31,426 nt of DNA from DATILL01 sp035476575 (GTDB lineage Bacteria > Actinomycetota > Actinomycetes > Mycobacteriales > JACQDL01), in contig DATILL010000023.1 in NCBI GenBank assembly GCA_035476575.1, positions 1-31,426 on the forward strand. Direction: 5' to 3'. Shown piece after piece: positions 8,914 to 17,557 of the stretch. Both the position numbers and the translations under genes were made by a program. The notes beneath the pieces were generated by a model, which saw only the letters and a program-made list of their open reading frames with translations, was not told the origin of the DNA and ran no database searches. The stretch's first letter is position 1; the number at the start of each line of letters is the position of its first letter.

Positions 8914-9752
8914 GCTGGCGGGTGCAGGTGGTGCACACGACCGGGTACCGCTACTCCTCGCCGGTGACCCTGTCATTCAACGAGGTCCGGCTGACCCCGC
9001 GCGGCGACGCCCGGCAGAACCTCGTCGTCAACCGGATCGAGACCACGCCGTCGACCCGCTCGTACCGATATGTCGACTATTGGGACACGGTGGTGACGAC
9101 GTTCGACCTGCACGCGCCGCACACCGAGCTGGTGGTGGTGAGCAACTCGATTGTGGAGACGGCGGACCCGGTCGAGCCGGACCGCGCCGGCCGGTGGAAG
9201 GACCTGCACTCGGCGCGGGTCACCGACCGGTACGTCGAGCTGCTCGAGCCCACCGGCTACGTGCCGCGCGACGCCGAGCTGGTGACGCAGGCCAAGGCGC
9301 TGGTCCGGCGGCGGGAGCCGGCCGACGCCGTGGTGGCGGTGTGCGACTGGGTGCACGAGCAGATGACCTACCAGCCCGGCGCCACCGCGGTGCACACCTC
9401 GGCAGTGGAGGCCTGGCGGGAGCGCAAGGGGGTCTGCCAGGACTTCGCGCACCTGTCGCTGGCCCTGCTGCGGGCGGTTGGCGTGCCATGCCGGTACGTC
9501 TCCGGCTACCTGCACCCCAAGCCCGCGGCCGGCATCGGCGAGGTCGTGGTGGGCGAGAGCCACGCCTGGCTGGAGGCCTGGACCGGGGGGTGGTGGGGCT
9601 ACGACCCGACCAACAACATCCCGGTGGGCGAGCGGCATGTCTGGGTGGCGAGTGGTCGCGACTACGCCGACGTGCCGCCGTTGAAGGGCATCTTCTCCGG
9701 CGGCAAGTCCTCGGCGCTGGACGTGCGGGTCGAGGTGACCCGGCTGGCCTGA
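8910..9752 (+). CDS. transglutaminase-like cysteine peptidase family protein
   Basis: A 280-residue protein with an N-terminal beta domain (VVHTTGYRYSSPVTLSFNEVRLTPR) followed by a transglutaminase core. The triad is visible as Cys176 in GVCQDFAH, His218 in ESHAWLEAW and Asp232 in GYDPTNN. ATG 8910 overlaps the preceding stop (ATGA) and follows GGAGG, so the operon is translationally coupled. No signal peptide is present, so it likely acts in the cytoplasm. In the conserved trio it is predicted to cleave or exchange amide bonds in the product of the ATP-grasp ligase; this is inference from family context. Confidence 0.93.
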   Translation: MSWRVQVVHTTGYRYSSPVTLSFNEVRLTPRGDARQNLVVNRIETTPSTRSYRYVDYWDTVVTTFDLHAPHTELVVVSNSIVETADPVEPDRAGRWKDLHSARVTDRYVELLEPTGYVPRDAELVTQAKALVRRREPADAVVAVCDWVHEQMTYQPGATAVHTSAVEAWRERKGVCQDFAHLSLALLRAVGVPCRYVSGYLHPKPAAGIGEVVVGESHAWLEAWTGGWWGYDPTNNIPVGERHVWVASGRDYADVPPLKGIFSGGKSSALDVRVEVTRLA

Positions 9753-9782
9753 GTGGTGTCGCGCCGGGTGCCCGGGCCGGCG

Positions 9783-10982
9783 CTACCCGGATAGCTCGCG
9801 GTGGAGCGGGGTGCCGAAGCGGGGGGTGACCCTGGCCTCGCCGATCACCTTCCCCAGGCGGTCGGCCTGCTCCGCCACCGCGGCCGTGGCCTCGGCGCCG
9901 ATGTCCTCCAGCAGCCGGTAGGCCACCACGCCGTCCGGCCGCTGCGCCCAGCCCCCGACGATCCGGCCGTCGCACCACACCGTCGGCCCGACGTTCCCGG
10001 TCCGGTCGAACAGCACCGGGCCGTGCTCGCCGAGATACCACGCTCGCCCGGCACCGGGAGCCCAGCCCATCGCGGTCGGGTCCAGGCCGGGCAGCAGCGC
10101 GACCCAGGGCTCAGTGGCGGGCGCCGGCTCGACGTCGTCCGGCAGCACCAGGCCGGTGCCCTCGGCGACCTCTACCTCGACCGCGCCGGCCTCGGCGACC
10201 GCCCCCCTGGCCTGGCCGAGCGTCCAGCCGGTCCACCACCTCAGGTCGGCGACGGTGCCTGGGCCGTACGACGCCAGCCAGCGCCGGGCCAGCTCCGCCC
10301 GGGCCGCGTCGATGGGAATGTCGGGCAGCCCACCCGGCAGCCAGCGCTCGGCCGGCGTCCAGCGGTACTGGCTGGAGACCCACGAGCCGCGCGGCCGGGT
10401 CCGCACGATCCGGCCCTCGGCGGCCAGCACGAGCAGCACCCGGCTGGAGATGCGCTGTCGCGTCTCGTTCCGGGTGCCGGCCGCGAGCACCACCTCGGTC
10501 CGCAGCGCGGGTACGTCGGCGCTGAGCTCGGTGGCCAGCGCCTCGCCGCGGGCGGCCAGAGCGGTGAGGGTGTCCCGCTCCACCTCGGCCAGCCATCGGG
10601 CCGGGTCAGGCCCGGCCGCCCCGGACTCGGCGACGAACCTGACCAGCTTGCGCCGTTCGGTGACGGCGATCGCCCGGGTACAGCCGGCCTGCACCACCGC
10701 GGCCAGCTCGATCGGCAGCACGAACACGGTCCGCCGCATGCCGAGCAGCCGCAGCAGCGAGCGGTCGTCGTACAGTGCGCGCCAGACGGCGTCGATCCCC
10801 GCGTCCGGCGCGCGCAGCCGGGCCGCCGCGGCCAGGAACACCGAGGCTGGGTCGGTGCCGTGCAGGCCGACGAGGCTGCCGGCCACCTCCACCGGGTCGG
10901 CCGCCTTGGCCGTGCCTGCCAGGTGGTGCCGGGCGCCCAGCCGTGCCCGCCGCTCCTCGACGCCGATCCGCCGTACCGCCAT
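9783..10982 (-). CDS. HTH_42 (AlkZ/YcaQ superfamily) winged-helix protein
   Basis: A 399-residue protein of the winged-helix DNA-binding superfamily that includes the AlkZ and YcaQ DNA glycosylases. The N-terminus (RRARLGARHHLAG, VAGSLVGLHGTDPASVFLAA) and the middle RGSWVSSQYRW, WTPAERWLPGG and YGPGTVADLRWWTG segments match the fold. C-terminal VWCDGRIVGGWAQRPDGVVAY is typical. In characterised AlkZ the catalytic motif at the GLHGTDP position is a Gln-x-Gln; here it reads His-Gly-Thr, so glycosylase activity is doubtful or altered. ATG 10982 has a strong GGAGGGAGG site upstream. It is convergent with the transglutaminase gene. Confidence 0.85.
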   Translation of the reverse strand: MAVRRIGVEERRARLGARHHLAGTAKAADPVEVAGSLVGLHGTDPASVFLAAAARLRAPDAGIDAVWRALYDDRSLLRLLGMRRTVFVLPIELAAVVQAGCTRAIAVTERRKLVRFVAESGAAGPDPARWLAEVERDTLTALAARGEALATELSADVPALRTEVVLAAGTRNETRQRISSRVLLVLAAEGRIVRTRPRGSWVSSQYRWTPAERWLPGGLPDIPIDAARAELARRWLASYGPGTVADLRWWTGWTLGQARGAVAEAGAVEVEVAEGTGLVLPDDVEPAPATEPWVALLPGLDPTAMGWAPGAGRAWYLGEHGPVLFDRTGNVGPTVWCDGRIVGGWAQRPDGVVAYRLLEDIGAEATAAVAEQADRLGKVIGEARVTPRFGTPLHRELSG

Positions 10983-11041
10983 CGCTGCCCTCCCTCCACC
11001 GCCCGCTCGCCCGCGCCTTTCCACAAACAGCTCAGGCCATC

Positions 11042-11094
11042 CCGCAACTGTCCATGAGCAGCGGGTCCCGCCCGCTGGTTGTGGCACGTTGCGC
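11042..11094. repeat. REP-like palindromic repeat, copy 1
   Basis: An imperfect hairpin with GCAACT at one end and GTTGCG at the other, and a conserved GCTGGTTGTG core. It is about three-quarters identical, same orientation, to 11962-12032. It lies in the gap between the HTH_42 gene and hicB. Confidence 0.7.
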
Positions 11095-11116
11095 CAGCGT
11101 CGGGGAACGTCGCCCG

Positions 11117-11626
11117 TCAGCTCGCGTCGGCAATCGTGTCGAGCTTTCTCCGCGTGGCACTGGACGGGCGCCGGCGTGACCGGGTGCCTGCCCCCCGGTG
11201 GCCGGGCGCGGGCGGGTCCTCGGTCTCGGTCGCGAGCTGGGCCACCCGCTGAAACGACAGACCGAGTACGACGGCGGCATCGCGGCGGGAGATCCCGGCG
11301 CCGGTCAGCGCCCGGGCGGCGGCCCGTCCCGTGGGCGCCAGGGCCTTCTCCGCGGCCCGGAAGCGCTCGCGTGCATCAAGGGCATCCTCGACCGGGCCGG
11401 CCAGTGCGGGCGGCAGCTCGTAGTGCCAACTCAGCTCGAACCCGTCGGTGTCGTCATCGTCGAGCAGCAGGCCAAGCATGTCGCGGACGCTCGACTCGAG
11501 CCGGCCGAGCGTGCGCGCGTCGGTAGCCCGACCGACGAGCCAGTCCTGGCCAGCCGGTGCGGCACTGATCCGAGCGACCCACCACGGGTCCTCGCGGGTT
11601 ACCGTCAGGAGATAGTCAGTGGTCAC
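11117..11626 (-). CDS. HicB-family antitoxin
   Basis: A 169-residue HicB-like antitoxin. The N-terminal strand-rich part (DYLLTVTREDPWWVARI and TDARTLGRLESSVRDMLGLLL) is the partially degenerate RNase-H-like HicB fold. The C-terminal part has an HTH at about 110-131 (GISRRDAAVVLGLSFQRVAQL), used in the family for autorepression. GTG 11626 is chosen because it overlaps the toxin stop (GTGA); an in-frame GTG at 11653 would add nine residues. A basic, Ser/Arg-rich tail follows the HTH. The partner toxin just upstream is frameshifted. Confidence 0.8.
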   Translation of the reverse strand: MTTDYLLTVTREDPWWVARISAAPAGQDWLVGRATDARTLGRLESSVRDMLGLLLDDDDTDGFELSWHYELPPALAGPVEDALDARERFRAAEKALAPTGRAAARALTGAGISRRDAAVVLGLSFQRVAQLATETEDPPAPGHRGAGTRSRRRPSSATRRKLDTIADAS

Positions 11627-11879
11627 CGATCCAGCCACCCTTTCCCCAGCCACGGCGCGAACGCCTCCTCGATTGATCTGGTCACCGTCATGGGCAGGTC
11701 GCCCGGATGCACCGGCATCGTGGTCCGCGCCAGCTCACCGCCGTCCGCCGCACATAACACCCAGAGGGTGTGCGAACCCTTGCCTCGACCGCGAGCAGCA
11801 CAGCTTGGTAGCCATGCCGCCGGGCCTCAACCCGCAGCCTTTTGACGGCTTCCCGCGCAGACTTCGGACTCTTGACCAC
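11623..11879 (-). pseudogene. HicA-like mRNA interferase toxin, frameshifted
   Basis: From GTG 11879 the frame reads KSPKSAREAVKRLRVEARRHGYQ, a HicA-like first helix, up to VE near 11785. In the frame shifted by one the expected GKGSHTLWVL follows, with the catalytic-type His, and continues MPVHPGDLPMTVTRSIEEAF to a TGA that overlaps the hicB start. Inserting one base at the GAGGCAAGG site (about 11781-11786) would rebuild a complete ~85-residue toxin. HicA proteins cleave mRNA. The order toxin then antitoxin, the coupled overlap and the HTH-bearing partner all support HicAB. Confidence 0.7.
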
Positions 11880-11915
11880 ATCATAAGTCTAGAGACGTAG
11901 ACGTACAAGCGTCTA
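11880..11915 (-). promoter_or_regulatory. hicAB operator/promoter candidate
   Basis: An inverted repeat TAGACG-6-CGTCTA spans 11898-11915, and a TANNNT box (TAGACT, 11886-11891) lies six bases before the toxin GTG, consistent with a leaderless transcript. The HicB HTH would be the likely ligand. A good -35 is not visible. Confidence 0.45.
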
Positions 11916-11961
11916 ATGCACTGGACGTATACCCATGGTGGATGCTCCCGCCGACGTAAGT

Positions 11962-12032
11962 CCTACAACTTTCCAGGAGTAACGGGTTTCCAGGAGTAGC
12001 GGGGTTCTGCCTGCTGGTTGTGAAAGTTGCGG
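11962..12032. repeat. REP-like palindromic repeat, copy 2
   Basis: Second copy of the element at 11042-11094, with arms ACAACTTTC and GAAAGTTG and the same GCTGGTTGTG core. It carries an internal 17-bp tandem duplication (TTTCCAGGAGTA-C/G-CGGG type). The two copies bracket the hicAB locus in direct orientation. Confidence 0.7.
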
Positions 12033-12094
12033 CGGAGGGTGCCGGGAGCGCCCGGCCGCCAGCGCGGACGGGTCGGCTCGGACCGCCGGCTGGG

Positions 12095-13645
12095 TCAGCG
12101 GATGGCCTGGGGGAAGTCGAACAGGCGGGTGGGGTCATAGGCGGCCTTGATCCGCTGCAGGCGGGGGTAGTTGCCGCCGTAGTAGGCCTGCTGCCAGCCG
12201 CGCAGGCCGGGGTCGAGGTAGTTCACGTACGCCCCGCCCGAGGTGTACGGCGCCATCGCGGCCCGCAGCGCCCGCAGGCCGGCGTACCGGCTGTCCACTG
12301 TGGACCTCGGCGCGCCGGCCGGGAGCGAGGTGTAGTACTGCACGGTGCACAGCGCGTCCCGGTGCCAGAAGGCGGTGTCCGCCCGGCCGACCCGGCCGAC
12401 CGCCCCGCGCAGCCCGTCCATGATCACCGACAGCGCCCCACCGCCCGCGGCGAAACGCTGCGCCCCCGCCACCAGCGCCCGCGCTCCCGCCGCCGGCAAC
12501 GGCCGGCTGACCACGTCGGAGATCGCCGCGAAGCCCTGCCGCCGGTACTGCCGGCATACGGCGACCGGCTCCCCCGAGCAGCCGGCCATCAGCTTCATCG
12601 TGTCCAGCCAGGACAGCGTGCCGCCGCTGCGGCTGCTGAACGGCCCCGCCATCCCGGCCAGCCGGTCCACCAGCCGGTCCGCGCTGGCCGCGTCGCCGAG
12701 GTAGGTCACGGTCGCCCGGACGCTGGGCACGCCGCCCGGGCTGACGTCGAGGTGCAGGTTGGACCACAGCGCGTCCGGCGCCCCGGTCACCCAGGCCAGC
12801 CAGGCCGGGATGACCGCCGCCGCCCGCGCCGACGGCCAGCGCACGAACCGGTGCACCACCGGCCCGACCGCACGGGTCCGGAACCGGAACGACGTCACGA
12901 TGCCGACGTTGCCGCCCCCGCCGCCGCGCAGCGCCCAGAACAGGTCCGGGTCGTGGCCGGCGTCCACCGTGCGTACCCGCCCGTCCGCCGTGACCACCTC
13001 GGCCCCGAGCAGGTTGTCGCAGGTCAGCCCGTACGCCCGCGCCACCACGCCGATCCCGCCGCCGAGCGTGAGCCCGGCGATGCCCACCGTCGGGCAGGAG
13101 CCGCCTGGCAGCCCGCGGCCGGCACCGGCCAGCCCGGCGTACACGTCGATCAGCGCAGCACCGGCACCCACCCGGCCGGAGCTGGCCACACTGGACAGCC
13201 GGGACAGGTTGACGACCAAGCCGGTGCCCGTGGACCAGCCCGCGTAGGAGTGCCCGCCGCTGCGGGTGGTGATCGGCACCCGGTACCGGGCGGCGAACCG
13301 CACGCACTCGGCCACATCGGCGGCCGAGGCCACCACCGCCACCGCGGCCGGCCGGATCGCGTCATACCGCGGGTCGAACAGCCGCCGGGCGCCGTCGTAG
13401 CCACCCTGGCCGGGCCGCAGCAGCGGGCCGGCCAGCCCACGGGCCAGCGCCGCCCAGTCCGGCGGCCCGGGTGGTTGGGCCGGTTGGGCCGGCACGAGGC
13501 GAGGCGGGCTCGGTACGCCGGACCGGCCCGACGACAGCGACGACGACGGCGCGCCCGGCCCCGAGCCGGCCGACCGGGTGCACGCGGCGAGGAGCCCCGC
13601 GCCCGCCACGGCACCGAGGAGCTCCCTGCGGTCCAACCCGGTCAC
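12095..13645 (-). CDS. secreted FAD-binding oxidoreductase, BBE-like
   Basis: A 516-residue flavoprotein of the berberine-bridge-enzyme/VAO superfamily. The N-terminus has a twin-arginine motif (RRELL) and a lipobox-like LLAAC (Cys22), suggesting a Tat-exported lipoprotein, followed by a Pro/Ser linker. The FAD domain contains SGGHSYAG with His132 and GGSCPTVGIAG with Cys184, the two residues that attach FAD covalently in bicovalent members. The C-terminal BBE motif is YVNYLDPGL and the AAYDPTRLF segment. Substrates in this family are sugars or secondary metabolites; none can be assigned here. GTG 13645 overlaps the smpB stop (GTGA), so it is cotranslated with smpB, an unusual partner. Confidence 0.88.
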   Translation of the reverse strand: MTGLDRRELLGAVAGAGLLAACTRSAGSGPGAPSSSLSSGRSGVPSPPRLVPAQPAQPPGPPDWAALARGLAGPLLRPGQGGYDGARRLFDPRYDAIRPAAVAVVASAADVAECVRFAARYRVPITTRSGGHSYAGWSTGTGLVVNLSRLSSVASSGRVGAGAALIDVYAGLAGAGRGLPGGSCPTVGIAGLTLGGGIGVVARAYGLTCDNLLGAEVVTADGRVRTVDAGHDPDLFWALRGGGGGNVGIVTSFRFRTRAVGPVVHRFVRWPSARAAAVIPAWLAWVTGAPDALWSNLHLDVSPGGVPSVRATVTYLGDAASADRLVDRLAGMAGPFSSRSGGTLSWLDTMKLMAGCSGEPVAVCRQYRRQGFAAISDVVSRPLPAAGARALVAGAQRFAAGGGALSVIMDGLRGAVGRVGRADTAFWHRDALCTVQYYTSLPAGAPRSTVDSRYAGLRALRAAMAPYTSGGAYVNYLDPGLRGWQQAYYGGNYPRLQRIKAAYDPTRLFDFPQAIR

Positions 13646-14106
13646 CTCCGCCTGCTGGTGGCTCGGGCGATCTCCCGCTCGGCGTCCCGCTTGGCCAGGT
13701 CCTGCCGCTTGTCGTAGGCGCGCTTGCCCCGGGCCAGCGCGAGCTCGACCTTGACCCGGCCGTCGGAGAAGTACAGCGACAGCGGCACCAGGGTCAGCCC
13801 GCTCTCCTGCGTCTTGCCGACCAGCTTGGCGATCTCGGCCCGGTGCAGCAGCAGCGTGCGGGTCCGTCGTGGCGCGTGGTTGGTCCAGGTGCCCAGGGTG
13901 TACTCCGGGATGTGCACGTTGCGCAGGTGGACCTCGCCGTTGTCGATGGTGGCGAAGGCGTCCACCAGGGAGGCCCGGCCGGCGCGCAGCGACTTCACCT
14001 CGGTGCCGGTCAGCACGATGCCGGCCTCGTAGGTGTCGAGGATCTCATAGTCGTGCCTGGCCTTGCGGTTCGACGCGATCGCCTTCCGGCCGGTCTCCTT
14101 GGGCAT
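13642..14106 (-). CDS. smpB: SsrA-binding protein SmpB
   Basis: A 154-residue SmpB, which binds tmRNA and delivers it to stalled ribosomes. Typical motifs are ASNRKARHDYEILDTYEAGIVL, LTGTEVKSLRAGRASL, and LHRAEIAKL. The basic C-terminal tail (KRQDLAKRDAEREIARATSRRR region) enters the mRNA channel in the family. It starts at ATG 14106, three bases after the ftsX stop, within the ftsE-ftsX-smpB operon. Its RNA partner is encoded at 3885-4253 on the same strand. Confidence 0.97.
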   Translation of the reverse strand: MPKETGRKAIASNRKARHDYEILDTYEAGIVLTGTEVKSLRAGRASLVDAFATIDNGEVHLRNVHIPEYTLGTWTNHAPRRTRTLLLHRAEIAKLVGKTQESGLTLVPLSLYFSDGRVKVELALARGKRAYDKRQDLAKRDAEREIARATSRRR

Positions 14107-14109
14107 GGC

Positions 14110-14994
14110 CTACAACCGTACGTACAGGCGCAGGGTGACGTACGCCGCGACGCTGGCCACCGCCACGCCGAGCCCGAGCACCAACGGCGTGGTCGGCCAG
14201 AGGATCGTCGAGAGGTTGAGCTGCGGGATCACACCGGACCGGATCGGCTCGGCCAGCGCCCGGTCCAGGAACAGCAGCTTGGACCCGATCAGCCCGAACA
14301 CGGCCAGGAAGCCGCCGACCAGGCCGGCCACAGCAGCCTCCAGGATGAACGGGAGCTGGGTGTACCACCGCGAGGCCCCGACCAGCCGCATGATCGAGGT
14401 CTCGGTCCGCCGGTGGAACGCCGCCACCTGGATCGTGTTGGAGATCAGCATTAAAGCCGCGAGAAGCTGGATCAGCGCGATCGCGATCGCCGCGTTCCGG
14501 ATGCCGTTGAAGAGGTTGAAGATGCGGTCGAGGATCTGGTTCTCGCTCTGCACCTCCAGCACGCCGGGCGCGGCCGCGAACTGCTGCTGGATGACCGCGT
14601 ACCGCTCCGGCTGGTTGAGCCTGACCAGGAACGCCGCGGGCAGGTCGGCGGGCTTGGTGATGTCCACGATCGCCTTGTTGGCCGCGAACAGCCGTTTGAA
14701 CCGCTCGTAGGACTGCTCCTTGGAGACGTACTCGACGGTCTTGACCTCGGCCGAGTCCCTGAGCTGGCCCTCCAGGACGGTGCGCTGGTCCGGCTTGACG
14801 TCGTCCCGAAGGAAGACCGAGATCTGCAGCTTGTCGAAGTAGACGTCCTTCATGGCGCCGACCTCGTGCGTGACCAGCAGTGCCGCGCCGAAGAAGCCCA
14901 GCGAGATCGCGGTCGTGATGACCATCGCGATCGTCATGGTGAGGTTGCGCCGGAGCCCGGTCGTCACCTCGGAGAGGACGAAGTTCGCGCGCAT
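14110..14994 (-). CDS. ftsX: cell division protein FtsX
   Basis: A 294-residue membrane partner of FtsE, acting at the septum to regulate peptidoglycan hydrolases. TM1 spans about residues 18-44, followed by a large extracytoplasmic domain (KLQISVFLRDDVKPDQ through QSENQILDRIF) and three C-terminal helices. The cytoplasmic loop FHRRTETSIMRLVGAS is the conserved FtsX coupling region. It lies 54 bp after ftsE and three bases before smpB, so one operon is likely. Confidence 0.97.
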   Translation of the reverse strand: MRANFVLSEVTTGLRRNLTMTIAMVITTAISLGFFGAALLVTHEVGAMKDVYFDKLQISVFLRDDVKPDQRTVLEGQLRDSAEVKTVEYVSKEQSYERFKRLFAANKAIVDITKPADLPAAFLVRLNQPERYAVIQQQFAAAPGVLEVQSENQILDRIFNLFNGIRNAAIAIALIQLLAALMLISNTIQVAAFHRRTETSIMRLVGASRWYTQLPFILEAAVAGLVGGFLAVFGLIGSKLLFLDRALAEPIRSGVIPQLNLSTILWPTTPLVLGLGVAVASVAAYVTLRLYVRL

Positions 14995-15048
14995 CAGATC
15001 CTTAGCCTGGGTTCAGGGTCGGTGCTGGTTCGTCAGCAGGGGCGGCGG

Positions 15049-15738
<690 letters not shown>

Positions 15739-15746
15739 GGGTGGTC

Positions 15747-15752
15747 AGTGTA
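15747..15752 (-). promoter_or_regulatory. -10 element of ftsE, near-leaderless
   Basis: On the minus strand TACACT lies eight bases before the ftsE GTG, so transcription would begin at or just before the start codon. The same spacing occurs at prfB (22947-22952). Confidence 0.45.
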
Positions 15753-15850
15753 CCCGGGCGCGCCAGACCCCACGCCGGCATGATCGTCCTGGCCCGGTCG
15801 GCGGCCGTGGACCCGCGTGGCGGTGCTGCTGGCGGCTGATACTGGCGGGC

Positions 15851-16409
15851 ATGGACGAGTCGGCGGTGGCGGGCAGCCTGCACCGGGCACGACGCTGCGC
15901 TGGCCGGGCTGCGCGGCATCGAGCCGGCGCTGCAGCGGTTCCGGGACGCGCTGAGCGCCGCGGATGAGACGGTGGCGGTGGCGCCGATCTGGTGGCGGGC
16001 CAGGGGCCAGCTCGGGATGTACGCCGACGCGGCACCGCACATCGACCATGCCACCCGCAACGCCCGAGTGCTGGCCCGGCGGGCGGTCAGCGGCCTGCGG
16101 GCCGCCGAGCCGGTGCCGGCCGCGCTGCCGGCCAGCGTGGACGCGCTGGCCGAGGCGGTCCGCCGGCTGCACGCCGAGCTGGAACGGGGCGAGGTGCCGG
16201 CCGCGGCCAGACGCCAGATGGTCGAGGCAGCGCGGCAGAGCGGGATGGCCTACGCCGCCGGGGTCGGCTTCTCCGGTTCGGTGGTAGTGGCGCAGGTCGG
16301 GTCGGTCGCGGTGGACCTGCTGCGCGCGTCGGGGCTGGACGAGCCGACGGCGCTGCGGGTGGTACGCCGGCTCCGCCGGGAGGCCGAGGCTGCCACACAC
16401 CGCCGGTGA
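15851..16409 (+). pseudogene. C-terminal remnant of FUSC-type membrane exporter
   Basis: An ATG at 15851 opens MDESAVAGSLHRAR, then the reading frame must shift near 15889 to continue HDAALAGLRGIEPALQRF and on to WWRARGQLGMYADAAPHIDH, RNARVLARRAV and a helical end finishing at 16409. The downstream frame alone (from GTG 15972) gives 145 residues. This pattern, with a soluble helical tail and no membrane domain, resembles the C-terminal part of FUSC/aromatic acid exporter proteins. The N-terminal transmembrane half is missing, so this is read as a truncated, frameshifted relic. Confidence 0.5.
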
Positions 16410-16519
16410 CCTAGTGTTGCTTGGCCACAAGATCTACCTGGCAATGATCGGTGCCCTTGTCTTCGACCAGGTACCGTGCGGTCTCCCGCCGCACCCACCC
16501 ACCACAGCCAGCCGTGCAC

Positions 16520-16795
16520 CCATCCCAACATTTGAGAATAACCACAGCCCTGGCACTCCCCCGATGGGCTTCAACACCTGGAACTTCACCCATTGCGACG
16601 CGATCTTCAACGAGACCACGATCAAGCGGGTGGCCGGCGCGCGTTCGTCTCATTGGACTGCGTGACCCGGGCTACCAACAGGTCAACATCGACGACTGCT
16701 CGGCGCTGCCGCAACGTAACTCGTCCGGCACCTGGTGGCCGAGCCGGCCCGCTCGGCCTGGGCCAGCATCCCGCATACCAGATCACAGAACGTGA
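16520..16795 (+). pseudogene. GH27 alpha-galactosidase fragment
   Basis: The N-terminal GH27 signature PPMGFNTWNFTHCDAIFNE is visible at about 16558-16615 and breaks frame after TIKRVAGA. It resumes in a second frame with LRDPGYQQVNIDDCSALPQRN and then degenerates. Only about the first 80 residues of a ~400-residue catalytic domain remain, with none of the later catalytic Asp motifs. It lies between two other degraded polysaccharide or membrane genes. Confidence 0.75.
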
Positions 16796-16988
16796 CGAAC
16801 GACGGTACGGTAAAACACGGCCGCAGGCGCCCCCGCAAAGACAATCCTGCCCCAGAGCCCAGGCCACGTCCTACCCAGCCGCTACCAGGCCTCGCCCACC
16901 ACCCCCAAAATAGCGAAACTCGAGATTCGGGCCCGCGACAACGCTAGGCTTAGCCGGTCATATCGACCGCTCTTCCCTGGAGAAGCTC

Positions 16989-17528
16989 ATGATCCGCCAC
17001 CTTCGCGCCCTCGTTGCAGGCGCGGCAGTCACGACCGCTTTAGCCGCCGGTGTTCCATTCGGCACCGGCAGCGCCGCGGCCGACGTCCTCGACGTGACCT
17101 GCGTCGGCACCCAGACGGTCACCTACAACCCGGGGCTGACTCTCCAACCAAAACTCCAGTCAATTCATTTCAACAACATCTTCGCGCCCTGTGTGTCGGC
17201 CACCGTCCCGGAGCTGACCTCGGGGGTGAGCATCGGCACGGCCCAACGGGTGGCTTCCTGCCTCGACCTCGCGGAACCGGACAGCTCGGTCCTGACGATC
17301 AACTGGAACATCAGCCAGTCCAGCGTGTTCGCCTACAACCGCACCGTCACGACCGTGGGCGGAACCACGGTGGTGACGTTGACCGGTGTCATCACGTTCG
17401 GGCTGTTCGCCGGTGACACGGCCATCATCGTCACCACCGGACCCGCAATCAACCTGCTCGACTGTCTGAGCCCGCCCGGGGTCACGAACCGCGCGGGCGT
17501 GGTCGCTTTGACGATCACCAGCACCTGA
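16989..17528 (+). CDS. small secreted protein, unknown function
   Basis: A 179-residue protein with a Sec signal peptide: basic MIRHLR, a hydrophobic core to about residue 22, and a probable AxA-type cleavage near GSAAA-DVLDV. The mature part is beta-strand-rich with four cysteines (38, 68, 91, 159), suggesting two disulfides, and ends in a VVALTITST strand. ATG 16989 follows CTGGAGAAG. No catalytic motif is seen. It is intact although the genes on both sides are relics. Confidence 0.7.
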   Translation: MIRHLRALVAGAAVTTALAAGVPFGTGSAAADVLDVTCVGTQTVTYNPGLTLQPKLQSIHFNNIFAPCVSATVPELTSGVSIGTAQRVASCLDLAEPDSSVLTINWNISQSSVFAYNRTVTTVGGTTVVTLTGVITFGLFAGDTAIIVTTGPAINLLDCLSPPGVTNRAGVVALTITST

Positions 17529-17557
17529 CTGGAAGGAGTCGCCATGCGTGCCCGGTC

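Noticed and set aside
7381..8976. 531-residue antisense frame across the ATP-grasp/alpha-E operon
   Set aside because: The sense-strand genes have clear family motifs; the antisense frame is a composition artefact.
11688..11879. 63-residue protein in the original hicA frame
   Set aside because: Only the first half resembles HicA; the end is out of frame with the conserved GKGSH and HPGDLP motifs.
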